64,000 bases of DNA, taken from NCBI GenBank assembly GCA_030374805.1, contig JARGSG010000031.1, positions 1 through 64,000 of the forward strand, in the 5' to 3' direction. The notes beneath the pieces are model-generated. The model was given only the letters and a program-made list of their open reading frames with translations. It was not told the origin of the DNA and made no database searches. Of the stretch, positions 12,171 through 20,059 are shown piece by piece (positions within the stretch are counted from its first letter, which is position 1; the number at the start of each line of letters is the position of its first letter). The translations under genes were made by a program, and so were the position numbers. The stretch comes from Gracilaria gracilis (taxonomy: Eukaryota > Rhodophyta > Florideophyceae > Gracilariales > Gracilariaceae).

Positions 12171-13343
12171 CTAGGGAATACGGCTCTGGGCAGCTATACA
12201 CATATGGTAGAAAGTTTGCTCCATCCATTGCTTCTTTGTAGTATATTTGTGCCTGGTGGTTGGACAAGTATAATACATACGAACGAATGCATCGTCCTCG
12301 TGTTCACCAGCAGCAAACCTTTCATGGAAAGAAGTTGCTCCATCGTAATCTGACCGTTTTCCGATTGGAATCTCATGGGCCCCTCGACCAACCGCTACTC
12401 GACCATGAAGAAGTTTCACGTACTCATCGCGATCGGCGATTCGACTTGCTAGGCTCCTTGACTCAGCGTCTCGACGAAGTCGGGAAATATCCTCTTCTTC
12501 GTAGTATACGAATTCGTCAGCCCGCTGTTCCCATTGATCAATTTGAGGCTCGATTCGAACCGGTGCGTCTCCTAACCAGTAAAGACCTAACGCAATGCAC
12601 CCCATTTTCAACAATCGAATGGAAATATCTCTGTACGTTCTGCTATCGATCTCATTCTCTGCACGAGTCCATGACTCCGGAATTTCGACTTGGAGAATCC
12701 AACTACCAGTGGAAGAGGATGAAGCTCCAATCAGCTGACGTACCAGCCGTATATAACCTGGGTCACTGTAGTCCCGAGCTAATAAAGCAGTGAATAACGA
12801 GGAAATGATCATTTCTGCAGATGCGTATCTTTGCCGCTCGTACAATTCTTCTCTGGAAATTTGCTGATGGTAGTGAATGTGATAGTGTTGCTCGGGTGAA
12901 AGATATAGTTCCAGGCCAGACTGGTACTCATCTTCACTCGAATCGCCATCAACTTCCATACTGTTGGATCTTGACATTTTCTTTAGCCGTAGTTTCATTG
13001 CCTTTCTACTTCCGGTGGGAAAACTTCGGTTTTTATCGCCGGTAGCCCCGAAACTGTGCCCAAATGTACCATACGGAGCAAAATTACCGTAGTCTGATGT
13101 GAAAGGAGTCGAAGATCTACTCTTAACAAAGCCTGTAGATGAAGTGGTCCGTTTCGGCCCTCCAGATATCGCTGAACGCTCGCAATAGGCAGACAAATTG
13201 AACACATCTGGCTCACGTTGCTCACCAGGACTAACGCCAACTCTTCCTGGTTGGATTGGAGCCCTCAGCCGTTGCAGTGACTCTTCGGCGTGAAAAATGT
13301 ACACAAATGTATCTTGACCAGCCAGAAGCGAGTTGAGAGTCAT
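12171..13343 (-). pseudogene. C-terminal RCK2 part of a Slo/BK-type Ca2+-activated K+ channel, 5'-truncated
   Basis: The frame opens at an ATG (13343) and runs 390 codons. After a Ser/Arg-rich low-complexity region (residues about 40-140) comes a segment like the second RCK domain of Slo channels: SAEMIISSLFTALLARDYSD then RLVRQLIGASSS, followed by TYRDISIRLLKMGCIALGLYW, where Slo proteins have a TY-x-(n)-CIGLYR pattern, and a FVYYEEED stretch where YVYVL is usual. RCK domains sit in the cytosol and gate the pore by binding Ca2+. No pore or voltage-sensor helices lie upstream; that side is GC-rich repeat DNA. I therefore read it as a fragment, perhaps a pseudogene. Family assignment rests on remembered motifs only. 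Confidence 0.5.
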
Positions 13344-14043
13344 CACGGTGAAAGTTGTCTTTGAATCAGGTCAACCGTGGCCTTTCGCCTTGTCACTTTC
13401 TGACGTTATAATAAGCACAGTCCTTGCACTCTGGAATTGTGCTTATCTCAAAGTGTCAAGAGAAAGCGAATTTCCCTGTAGCAGAAGCAGCCACCAAATA
13501 AAACAGCAGTGGAGCAAGCCGAAGCAGGTGCGAAGGCGGCACCAACGCGGCTCCCAGCCGCGGCAATGGGCCCGCAGCGACGGCGGGGGCCGACCATAAG
13601 CCACGGCGAGTGCGCCCTCTGACGCAGCTGTGAGGCGGAGGTCATTACAAGAAGCAAGCGCGCGGACGCCGGGCGCGACCAAGCACCGTTAGCCAGCGAG
13701 AGGTGGATGGTGGCGCGGCGCGGCGGGCGCCGCTGGCGTGGAGTTTTGAATAGCGCCGTTTTGAAACGTCGGTCCACCGCACGCGCCATTTTGAAACGTC
13801 GGTCCACCGCACGCGCCATTACTCGCATCGTTCATGTGCTCGGCTGCCAGCCTGACACCATCGGTCAGCTCCCGCAGCACGAAGCGCTCGCAGACGTACT
13901 ACAGATCGAGCGACTGCGCTGGACTTCGGCTTCGCCGCGTTGCTGCGCACGAAGCTCGCCCACAGCAGGCTGGCGAAGTGTGCTCATCGCCGCCGCGGAA
14001 CATGATCAGCAGCGCGTCTACGAGGTTCAGTGCCGAGCTTTCG
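13344..14043. other. GC-rich non-coding region
   Basis: Open frames on both strands are Ala/Arg-rich by-products of high GC. The only clear structure is a 30-bp tandem duplication at 13759-13818. Confidence 0.4.
13759..13818. repeat. Two perfect tandem copies of a 30-bp unit
   Basis: The unit starts TTTTGAAACGTCGGTCCACC and is repeated exactly at 13759-13788 and 13789-13818. Identity suggests a recent slippage or unequal-exchange event. Confidence 0.95.
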
Positions 14044-14196
14044 CCTCAGTTTAGAGCCGGGGTGGGCTTCCTCAGTTTATAGCCGTGGTAGGCTTTTGCC
14101 TCAGTTTAGAGCCGGGGTGGGCTTCCTCAGTTTATAGCCGTGATAGGCTTTCGCCTCAGTTTAGAGCCGGGGTAGGCTTTCTCAGTTTATAGCCGC
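14044..14196. repeat. 55-bp tandem repeat, about 2.8 copies
   Basis: Units begin CCTCAGTTTAGAGCCGGGG at 14044, 14099 and 14154. Each unit is itself an imperfect dimer (CTCAGTTTAGAGCCGGGGT... / CTCAGTTTATAGCCGTGGT...). The repeat borders the 3' end of the GT64 fragment, whose frame stops inside it at 14156. Confidence 0.95.
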
Positions 14197-14640
14197 TGTG
14201 CACGGCGCGCAACGCACCGTCCTTGCTCACATCATGAATTGTTTCATTCGACTTCACCGCCAACGGTGGCAACCCAGTCATTCCCACTGCTAACATATTC
14301 TGCAAAATATCCTCACAGTTCATCATTCGCCAACCACGCGCGTAAGTCGTTTCGCCAAGAACAATGAATAAGCAGTTAAGAACGAGGGGTGAGCAAACAT
14401 GCCCTTCGTTAATACAATGTTATATCCCGATGCGATGCTCACCGAATACGACCCAGGCACTCGATACCACATTCGCGGGTAAAACCCAACAGGTCGCGCC
14501 GGGTTTTGTCTCCATACCTCAAACCCGGATCGCAGGCTATGCGCCGGTACGTAGATGTCATCGTCGCAGATATACACACAATCCGCAGACAGATCACCCG
14601 CAAGATACATATCTTCGGACTTCTTCTCTTGTGGGTCCAA
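14156..14640 (-). pseudogene. Glycosyltransferase family 64 (exostosin-like) domain fragment
   Basis: GT64 domains transfer N-acetylhexosamine-type sugars in the secretory pathway. The frame 14640-14323 contains CDDDIYVPAHSLRSGFEVW (the metal-binding DDD region and following helix), VGFYPRMW, and YNIVLTKGMFAHPSFLTAYS, all in GT64 order. A one-base shift near 14327 puts the continuation MNCEDILQNMLAVGMTGLPP (the NCEDI motif) in another frame, which stops at 14156 inside the 55-bp repeat. The 5' end is cut off by the 51-bp repeat array at 14641, which supplies an upstream stop. The domain is therefore incomplete at both ends and frameshifted. Confidence 0.8.
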
Positions 14641-14830
14641 GGGTCAACTCCGGAGCAGAGCTCAGTATAGAGGGTCAACCTGGGCAAACAGGGGTCAACT
14701 CCGGAGCAGAGCTCAGTACAGAGGGTCAACCTGGGCGGACAGGGGTCAACTCCGGAGCAGAGCTCAGTACAGAGGGTCAACCTGGGCCGACAGGGGTCAA
14801 CTCCGGAGCAAAGCTCATTACGGAGCGTCA
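14641..14830. repeat. 51-bp tandem repeat, about 3.6 copies
   Basis: Units begin GGTCAACTCCGGAG at 14642, 14693, 14744 and 14795, with few substitutions. Because 51 is a multiple of three, long frames cross the array on both strands; they are not genes. Confidence 0.95.
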
Positions 14831-15568
14831 AATTGTGCTCAACTCCATGGCGGAAGTTCCGTCGCGGAACACACTCTATTGTCAACAACAAGTACCGTCG
14901 GTAACTTAAAAGTACCAGGTCTAGAAAGTTACCGTTTAATTTCGTAACAGGTATCAAGTTGGTACTACCAACGTTACCGTCGGTACCAACTGTAGGTGCA
15001 GAAAGTTACCGTTACAGGTAGGTTCAAAGTTTGAACTTCGAACATATACGGTGGCACTCGCAAGTGTACGTGTACCTATGCGTGTCGACAAACCATATAT
15101 TCGTAATACGAATTTCGTATCCGCTGCCGCCCTCGCATCCACCCTCGCCTGCGCCACACCTTGCCCCGTCGCCGTCGCCCGTTCCCGCATGCCGCTACGC
15201 CCCACGCACATGTAACTTCATCTCCACTTCTGCTTCCGCCTCCGCGCCTGCACGGTGTGTAACCCCCACCACGCCAACCACCCCCTTCTCCGCCGCCGCT
15301 AGGCTCGCCATCTACGCCATCGCTGCCGCAGTCGCCGTTTCCCAACTACGTGCAACCACCCCCGCCACACAAGCGCCAGCAGCGCACCGCGTCGACCACA
15401 GCCCGCGCTGCGTTCGCCACCTTTGCGCCCGCCTCTCCCGCACCGCCGTCCTTCTCGCCACGCCGCGGTTCCCAGTGACTTTGCGCTCGGTATAGATCGC
15501 CTGACGTGGATGCACTTCACGCCGGTAGAAATCAAGCTGTTTGCTGTTTATTGTAGGTTCTACGTTAC
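14831..15568. other. Non-coding: GTTACCG-rich stretch and pyrimidine-rich stretch
   Basis: Positions 14890-15030 repeat short GTTACCG / GGTACCAAC motifs in both orientations. Positions 15120-15480 are C-rich on the plus strand and yield Pro/Ser/Ala frames on plus and Gly/Arg frames on minus. Nothing recognisable. Confidence 0.4.
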
Positions 15569-16174
15569 TTAGATACTGGCATGCGCGAGACACGGTGCCC
15601 CATTATTTAGAACGCAGAACTGGCAAAAGCCACTGGCAACGCCGGTAGAAGTGAATGAATCCGATGAGAAGCCCGCGCGCTGGCGCTTGCGCTCGTTTCG
15701 GCTAGCACCTTTGACGTTGTTCCGATTGCGTGACAGAGACTCAATTTGACCCATATATAGCACATTCTTTTCTTTCACTTGAATGGAAAACTTTAAGAAG
15801 GCTTTCATGATCCGCTTCGTATTCATTTCCAGGCTTGCAATGGTACTTGCAGTGGAAGTAAGCTCCTGTTGTAACTTCGTAATAACATATTCCAAATCGT
15901 TGGTGACTTGCCCAATCTTCTTATCGCATTCGTTTTTTACGGCCTTCATTGCTTCTTCGAGGTCCACGTGGGTTGTCGGCTTTGCCACCTTCTCGATCAT
16001 TTCGTTGACGGTGTGCTTTGAGCGAGGCGTCAGGGCGTCGATGCGTTGCGCTAGTGCATTTGAAGCAAAGTTCGTTAACGTGGGAGGGGTGGAAGGCATC
16101 GTTGAATGACGAGAAAAAGGCAGTGACCTTGCAAGACCTTGGCAAGACTGATGTGCTTGGCTACGAGTTCGCAT
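15569..16174 (-). CDS. Hypothetical coiled-coil protein
   Basis: From the ATG at 16174 the frame has 201 codons. Residues about 40-150 are helical and charged with heptad-like spacing (VNEMIEKVAKPTTHVDLEEA, LEYVITKLQQELTSTASTI), suggesting a coiled coil; the C-terminus is Arg-rich (RNERKRQRAG) and then Cys-containing (FCQFCVLNNGAPC). I do not recognise a family. It lies in repeat-rich DNA and could be a retroelement remnant or an orphan gene. Confidence 0.35.
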   Translation of the reverse strand: MRTRSQAHQSCQGLARSLPFSRHSTMPSTPPTLTNFASNALAQRIDALTPRSKHTVNEMIEKVAKPTTHVDLEEAMKAVKNECDKKIGQVTNDLEYVITKLQQELTSTASTIASLEMNTKRIMKAFLKFSIQVKEKNVLYMGQIESLSRNRNNVKGASRNERKRQRAGFSSDSFTSTGVASGFCQFCVLNNGAPCLAHASI

Positions 16175-16425
16175 TGCTCGATTCTTTTGAATCGCACTGA
16201 TAGTCTGGCTGTCCACGATGGCCTTTAAATAGGCAAGTTTGGGTATCTGTAAACCACGCTAGTGTTTTGCTCGGTACGATACGTGTAGCAGGCTCGATCG
16301 TGCTTCACATGCGCGGCTGCACGCGCGTGAGCGTTGGAGCGGCGGCAGCGTGACGCCGGCACGCGTAGGCGCGCGCTCGCGCCCTCAATGTTTGTTGTGT
16401 TTTTTGACGGCGCATCGGCGCTGAA

Positions 16426-16506
16426 TTTGAGATGCGGCTGGAAAACGCGCGAGCGCCTTGCTGCCGGCAATTCAAAACTACGCGCGTTTTCCAGCCGCAT
16501 CCCAAA
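16426..16506. repeat. 26-bp inverted repeat with 29-bp spacer
   Basis: GATGCGGCTGGAAAACGCGC at 16431 recurs inverted ending at 16501; extended arms 16426-16451 and 16481-16506 match in 25 of 26 positions. Could be a MITE core or a folded-back duplication. Confidence 0.95.
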
Positions 16507-16710
16507 TAACCTATTTGCAACTTGGCGCCAAGAGCTGTGGCTCACACGCATTCGCCCAGCGTCACACGCTTGTTCTGCTTTCGCGCGCCGAAACAAAACT
16601 GCGCTGTGAACCGCATCTCCGGCGCCCTTCGCAAAAACGTAATCTTTAGCGCTGAGGAGAACGACCCCCGTGCACAAATCCGAAGCGCCGATTCTGGTGC
16701 GCGCGGCTAC

Positions 16711-16838
16711 ATATAGCTGCAAGGCGGCGCGTGTTGTGCACGCAGTAGCATTAATTGAGATAATAGCCAGCGATGTATAGCTGGAAAGCGGCGCGTGTCG
16801 TGCACGCAGTAAACATAGTTCAGAGAACAGCCAACGAT
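16711..16838. repeat. Two tandem 64-bp units
   Basis: Copies 16711-16774 and 16775-16838 share ATAGCTG(C/G)AA(G)GCGGCGCGTGT and GTGCACGCAGTA, with about 80% identity over the unit. It sits about 220 bases before the zinc-finger gene and could be upstream control sequence or simple duplication. Confidence 0.85.
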
Positions 16839-17061
16839 TAGCGGCCGTGGCGCGCTTTAATGCTCAACGCACATGCCGAACACACGTCCGACGTGGCGTC
16901 CAACCAAATCACGCGGCTCCCGCCGTTAGAGCGCGCGCACTTTTCTTGTGACCTTTAAGAACACGAGAAGATACAAAGGTACATGGGGCGCGCGAACAAC
17001 AGTTGTGGTCTTACAAGTGCGCGCACTTTTGTTTGCTTGCTTCCGCCGCGCGTTGTGCACC

Positions 17062-17475
17062 ATGGCGTCGGAACCACCGGCTCAGAACGTTGTCTGCCTT
17101 GACTGTTGCACACCAATCGATGGCTCTTACGGCTCTGGTCGCTTTTGCGGCATGTCGTGCGCGAAGAGATTTGCGGCCAGAGAATGTCATCGCCGGCGAC
17201 GATGTCTACACTACCGCTTCAATACGCCCTCGTGCTCAGACCCCGCACGCAGGGCGTGTTTCGCGGTTTTGGCCATTCGGCGCGTGTCCATTGGCGCACT
17301 GCTCAACCCGGCCGACGACGCTGTGCGCTGCGTCGGCGGCGTGGGGGACTCCATGCCCACGGCACAGTTTCGAGTTGTTGGCGCACACGCTGGCGCCGAC
17401 GTGGTGCAGGCAACGGCATTTGAGCATCAGAATAGCCTGCTAACTCCGTTCGCGGCGAATGAGCCTGGCTTCTAA
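17062..17475 (+). CDS. Small N-terminal zinc-finger protein, C-x2-C-x13-C-x3-C type
   Basis: I start at the ATG at 17062, in a good context (CACCATGG), which gives 137 residues. The finger is immediately N-terminal: C-L-D-C, then CTPIDGSYGSGRF, then C-G-M-S-C, followed by a basic patch (AARECHRRRR). The glycine-rich turn before the third Cys is typical of small treble-clef-like fingers. The rest is Ala/Val-rich with no recognised domain. The same finger spacing recurs in the minus-strand gene at 25099-25583, so the two may be paralogues. Role unknown; nucleic-acid binding is a guess from the basic stretch. Confidence 0.5.
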   Translation: MASEPPAQNVVCLDCCTPIDGSYGSGRFCGMSCAKRFAARECHRRRRCLHYRFNTPSCSDPARRACFAVLAIRRVSIGALLNPADDAVRCVGGVGDSMPTAQFRVVGAHAGADVVQATAFEHQNSLLTPFAANEPGF

Positions 17476-18064
17476 GCAGACTTTTGCTTCTGCTTTCTTG
17501 TGCTTTGCTTTGTGAGCGTTTCTGTCTTTCTTTGTGTGTGTGTGTGTTGCGTAGAATGCTAGGACGGATTGGCCATGGACAGTATCGTGGCTGATTAGAG
17601 CGTTAAGGACGAACGGCACTCTCTCCTGGATAGTCGTCCGCTGTTCGGCTACTATTTCATAGCGGTTGCAAATGTGCTCGTCAAGAGGCAAGCATTCGAG
17701 AACTGCAGCAGAAGGTTTTCACACGTTTTCTTTACTTCCTGAGCGCATCAGCTTACAAACAAACCGTCAGTCCACGGCATGCCCGATATTATGTAGAAAA
17801 TAGAACTGCCAACCTCTAGCATCGATAAGATACCTCCGCTCTCCTCGTGTTAGACCTATCTGCCAAGAATGTTCGAAGACACCTTCCTGTGTTACCAAAT
17901 AAACACTGCGTGAGCATCATATTGAAAAATAATTCCCCAAACACAATTTTCAAGGAGTTGTGAAGTCATTTCAAAGACTTTCTTGGTGACTATGTTTCGA
18001 AATGCTTGCAACAGAACTGATTGCTCTTGTCTAATCTCTCTTTCCAGAAGCATTCTCAGTAAAG
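17476..18064. other. Spacer before family X copy 1
   Basis: No gene seen; includes a short TG microsatellite near 17535-17547. No counterpart of the UNG relic that precedes family X copy 2 is visible here. Confidence 0.4.
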
Positions 18065-18764
18065 TTGATTTCCGATCTGAGGTCTGCACTTGCCGCTTTC
18101 TCTTTTTCAAACGTTCGGACTGACAACACGACCTCACGAAAACTCCGAAAGAAGCAGCCACATGCGTCCAGGCAAAAAGGGAAGAAGCCTGCAGCCAAAT
18201 CAGGATCATCGAAATGTGCGGAGTCTCAGAGGCGGGAGGCTGAGGGAACCTCTACGGATGCGAAAGCTCAGGCCCAGAGAACATTGGGAGCGGTCAGATC
18301 TGCGAGAAACAGAAAACGAACGACAGAAACGAAGACAGGAGATGCTATTTTAGAACCGGAAGGGAAGCGGGCCAGTTCTACAGAATCTCCCAAATCAGAT
18401 CGGTTAACCCCTACCGTAGAGAAAGAAACATCTATATCATATGATAATCTTGCAAGTGACGAAAAAGAAGCACAAGCGCTTGTCGTCGTTAGTTTCACCA
18501 ATAACTCCATCAGAGAACGGGCCCTTTCGAAAACGTCGCCAAAACGAGTCTCGGGAATGTCGGAGTTCCAGTTCTGAAGAAGATATGAAAATCATTCGGC
18601 GAGCGAAGAGGGCAAGGACAGCTGACTCTGCATCTCAACTTAGAATGAATCCATCGGCAATACACACAGAGCATCAGACAACCGGCAGTCAACACCCTGT
18701 ACAATCACTTAAGTTCGAAGACGTTGCGGAATCTGACACAGCGCTTAACCCTTTGGAGAGGTGA
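18065..18764 (+). pseudogene. Family X copy 1, 5' part
   Basis: Unknown protein family with two copies in the window (the other is minus 53353-56659). The first frame (18065-18577) has a basic segment TSRKLRKKQPHASRQKGKKP that matches TSRKSRKKQSQTSTQNEKKS in copy 2, then a charged linker ending SDRLTPTVEKE. The homologous continuation RLSSLVSPITPSEN ... CRSSSSEEDMKIIRRAKRAR lies in another frame (18441-18764), so a shift occurred near 18440-18480. The Ser-Ser-Ser-Ser-Glu and KxxRRxKRAR motifs look like a nuclear-localisation and phosphorylation region. The frame breaks at 18745-18748, where a MITE is inserted at TTAA. Confidence 0.75.
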
Positions 18765-19056
18765 AGCTTATGTCTATCTCAATAGACATAAGCTGTCAAT
18801 ATGATTGGGTAAAACACTGTATGACAGTATAACAATTGGCTACCAGCTCGCCATGTGTTCAGAATTGCTTATGTCTAGCATGATAGACATAAGAAAGAGT
18901 AGATTGCGACGCATTATTGAAACACTCAGCCCCACGTGTACATGTTGTTCTACAGGTACATCCTAGAACAGTATGTTTGAGGCTTTTTCTCACCATTTGG
19001 TTCGTTGTTTCTTATGTCTATCTCAGTAGACATAAGAATTTCCCGTCTCCAAAGGG
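18749..19056. mobile_element. 308-bp piggyBac-like MITE with subterminal hairpins
   Basis: Terminal inverted repeats CCCTTTGGAGA(G/C)G start at 18749 and, inverted, end at 19056. The left flank is TTAA (18745-18748), the piggyBac target; the right flank is TTGG, two substitutions away. Each terminal repeat is followed by a hairpin built on CTTATGTCTA and its complement (18765-18794 with a 13-bp stem; 19011-19036), and a third copy sits inside (18868-18893). No coding capacity, so it must depend on a transposase elsewhere. It interrupts family X copy 1. Confidence 0.75.
18765..18794. repeat. 13-bp perfect hairpin (MITE, left subterminal)
   Basis: AGCTTATGTCTAT pairs with ATAGACATAAGCT across a 4-base loop. 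Related hairpins are at 18868-18893 (10 bp) and 19011-19036 (10 bp, 12 with flanks 19009-19038). Confidence 0.95.
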
Positions 19057-19117
19057 TTGGTACTTTTTATAGATCTCAATATAACTTGGAATAAAGAAAA
19101 CTATCAAAAAGTACCAA
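19057..19117. repeat. Short inverted repeat abutting the MITE
   Basis: TTGGTACTTTTTATAG (19057-19072) and CTATCAAAAAGTACCAA (19101-19117) are complementary apart from one indel. It begins exactly where the MITE ends, so it may be a second tiny MITE or a repair product. Confidence 0.8.
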
Positions 19118-19243
19118 CAAGGTTTCATACTTATACCTCACTTAGCTATATATAAATCTATCTTTTAGTCATATAATTAATAGGTCTTCTCTCAAAGCTT
19201 GAACAAAATCTTTTAGATGGTAAGTAAGATGCTGTCACTTCAG

Positions 19244-19274
19244 CCGTGGTTCGTAGCCACGTGCTCTAATCCAC
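19244..19274 (-). tRNA. trnR(ACG): Partial plastid tRNA-Arg(ACG)
   Basis: The minus strand reads GTGGATTAGAGCACGTGGCT then ACGAACCACGG: D-arm end and a complete anticodon arm with loop CTACGAA (anticodon ACG), as in plastid trnR. Acceptor and T arms are missing, so it is not functional. Confidence 0.75.
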
Positions 19275-19310
19275 TTTGTTAGTTATCGGATACTCTGCTA
19301 TAACCTGCCA

Positions 19311-19433
19311 AGGATCAATAGCTGGATTAGTTACTTGAGCAAAACGTTGTTTAAAAAAATCGTATAATAAATGAGGCTTTTCTGATAATATAGCTAAAGA
19401 AATATCATCACCCATACAAAAAGTTGGTTCTTT
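19311..19433 (-). pseudogene. gltB: Plastid glutamate synthase (GltB) fragment
   Basis: Forty-one codons read [20 protein letters not shown] then [21 protein letters not shown], a signature block of ferredoxin/NADH glutamate synthase large subunits. gltB is plastid-encoded in red algae. The frame leaves the family right after the DP pair, showing a junction. Non-functional fragment in the NUPT. Confidence 0.85.
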
Positions 19434-19455
19434 AGCTGAACTAACCATACAAAAA

Positions 19456-19521
19456 ATGGAACAAGGAATAAGACAAACAGAAGTATTGGTCAATGGACCA
19501 GGATCAGGACGAGAAACAGCA
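19456..19521 (+). pseudogene. rps11: Plastid ribosomal protein S11 fragment
   Basis: Plus strand codes [20 protein letters not shown], the conserved GPGSGRE core of S11. What follows (from 19522) does not continue as S11. Orientation is opposite to the gltB fragment 20 bases away. Confidence 0.8.
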
Positions 19522-19872
19522 ATGGTAAATAATTTAATCTTAGATAATTGGACTGTTAAACAATCTATTGCTAATAAAATTTTCTTAGAGATATGTCTGC
19601 TCAAGCAGGAGTAGAGTATAGAAGTGCATTAAACTATATCATTATACTATTTTTGGCAAAAATTGCTCCAAACTGTAGTGATATAGATTATTAATTGTAA
19701 CAATTTCTTGAATTTTTTTATGTATTTACCATCAGTTACCTTACAGATGCTGTAATTGTTTTTGGTGCGTCCAGTTTTCCAGCATCTATTTCTTTTACTT
19801 GTTTCTGGCAATTTTAAATCTCCATAAACTAACTCTGATATTGATCCTGCTGAAATAAGTAACAATCGTGGA

Positions 19873-19929
19873 CAATTCATCATAAATAGGAAGAATAGCA
19901 CCACCAGGATAGCCAAAAATATATTTAAC
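19873..19929 (-). pseudogene. ilvB: Plastid acetolactate synthase large subunit (IlvB) fragment
   Basis: Minus strand codes VKYIFGYPGGAILPIYDEL, the N-terminal thiamine-diphosphate domain signature of IlvB. ilvB is plastid-encoded in red algae. Sequence after DEL is unrelated. Confidence 0.8.
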
Positions 19930-20059
19930 GAACAAATGCTAATATAAAAAAAAAGACAGGAATTACTGGTAATATATCGAAAAACTACACAATGGAAAAT
20001 ACACTAAAAAACTTTTAAAATTAGGAGATATAATATGAGTGGTCCCCCCCTTAACCACT

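Larger units (their letters stand above)
19118..20046. other. Mosaic of plastid-DNA fragments (NUPT) in the nuclear genome
   Basis: An AT-rich block, unlike its neighbours, in which short pieces of four different plastid genes lie side by side in mixed orientation: trnR(ACG), gltB, rps11 and ilvB. Each piece is 30-130 bases and none joins its normal plastid neighbour. Together with the MITE this replaces about 66 bp of family X coding sequence, judged by copy 2. The pattern fits capture of many organelle fragments during double-strand-break repair. The parts between recognised pieces (for example 19522-19870) are AT-rich and probably also organellar, but I could not name them. Confidence 0.8.

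Noticed and set aside
14364..14957. Repeat-containing secreted-type proteins on both strands
   Set aside because: The 51-bp unit is divisible by three and keeps every frame open; no domain present.
19244..19274. Functional tRNA-Arg gene
   Set aside because: Acceptor stem and T arm are absent; only the D-arm edge and anticodon arm remain.
19266..19604. A 112-codon minus-strand gene
   Set aside because: Only its C-terminal part is a gltB fragment; the rest is antisense to rps11 and other plastid-derived DNA.
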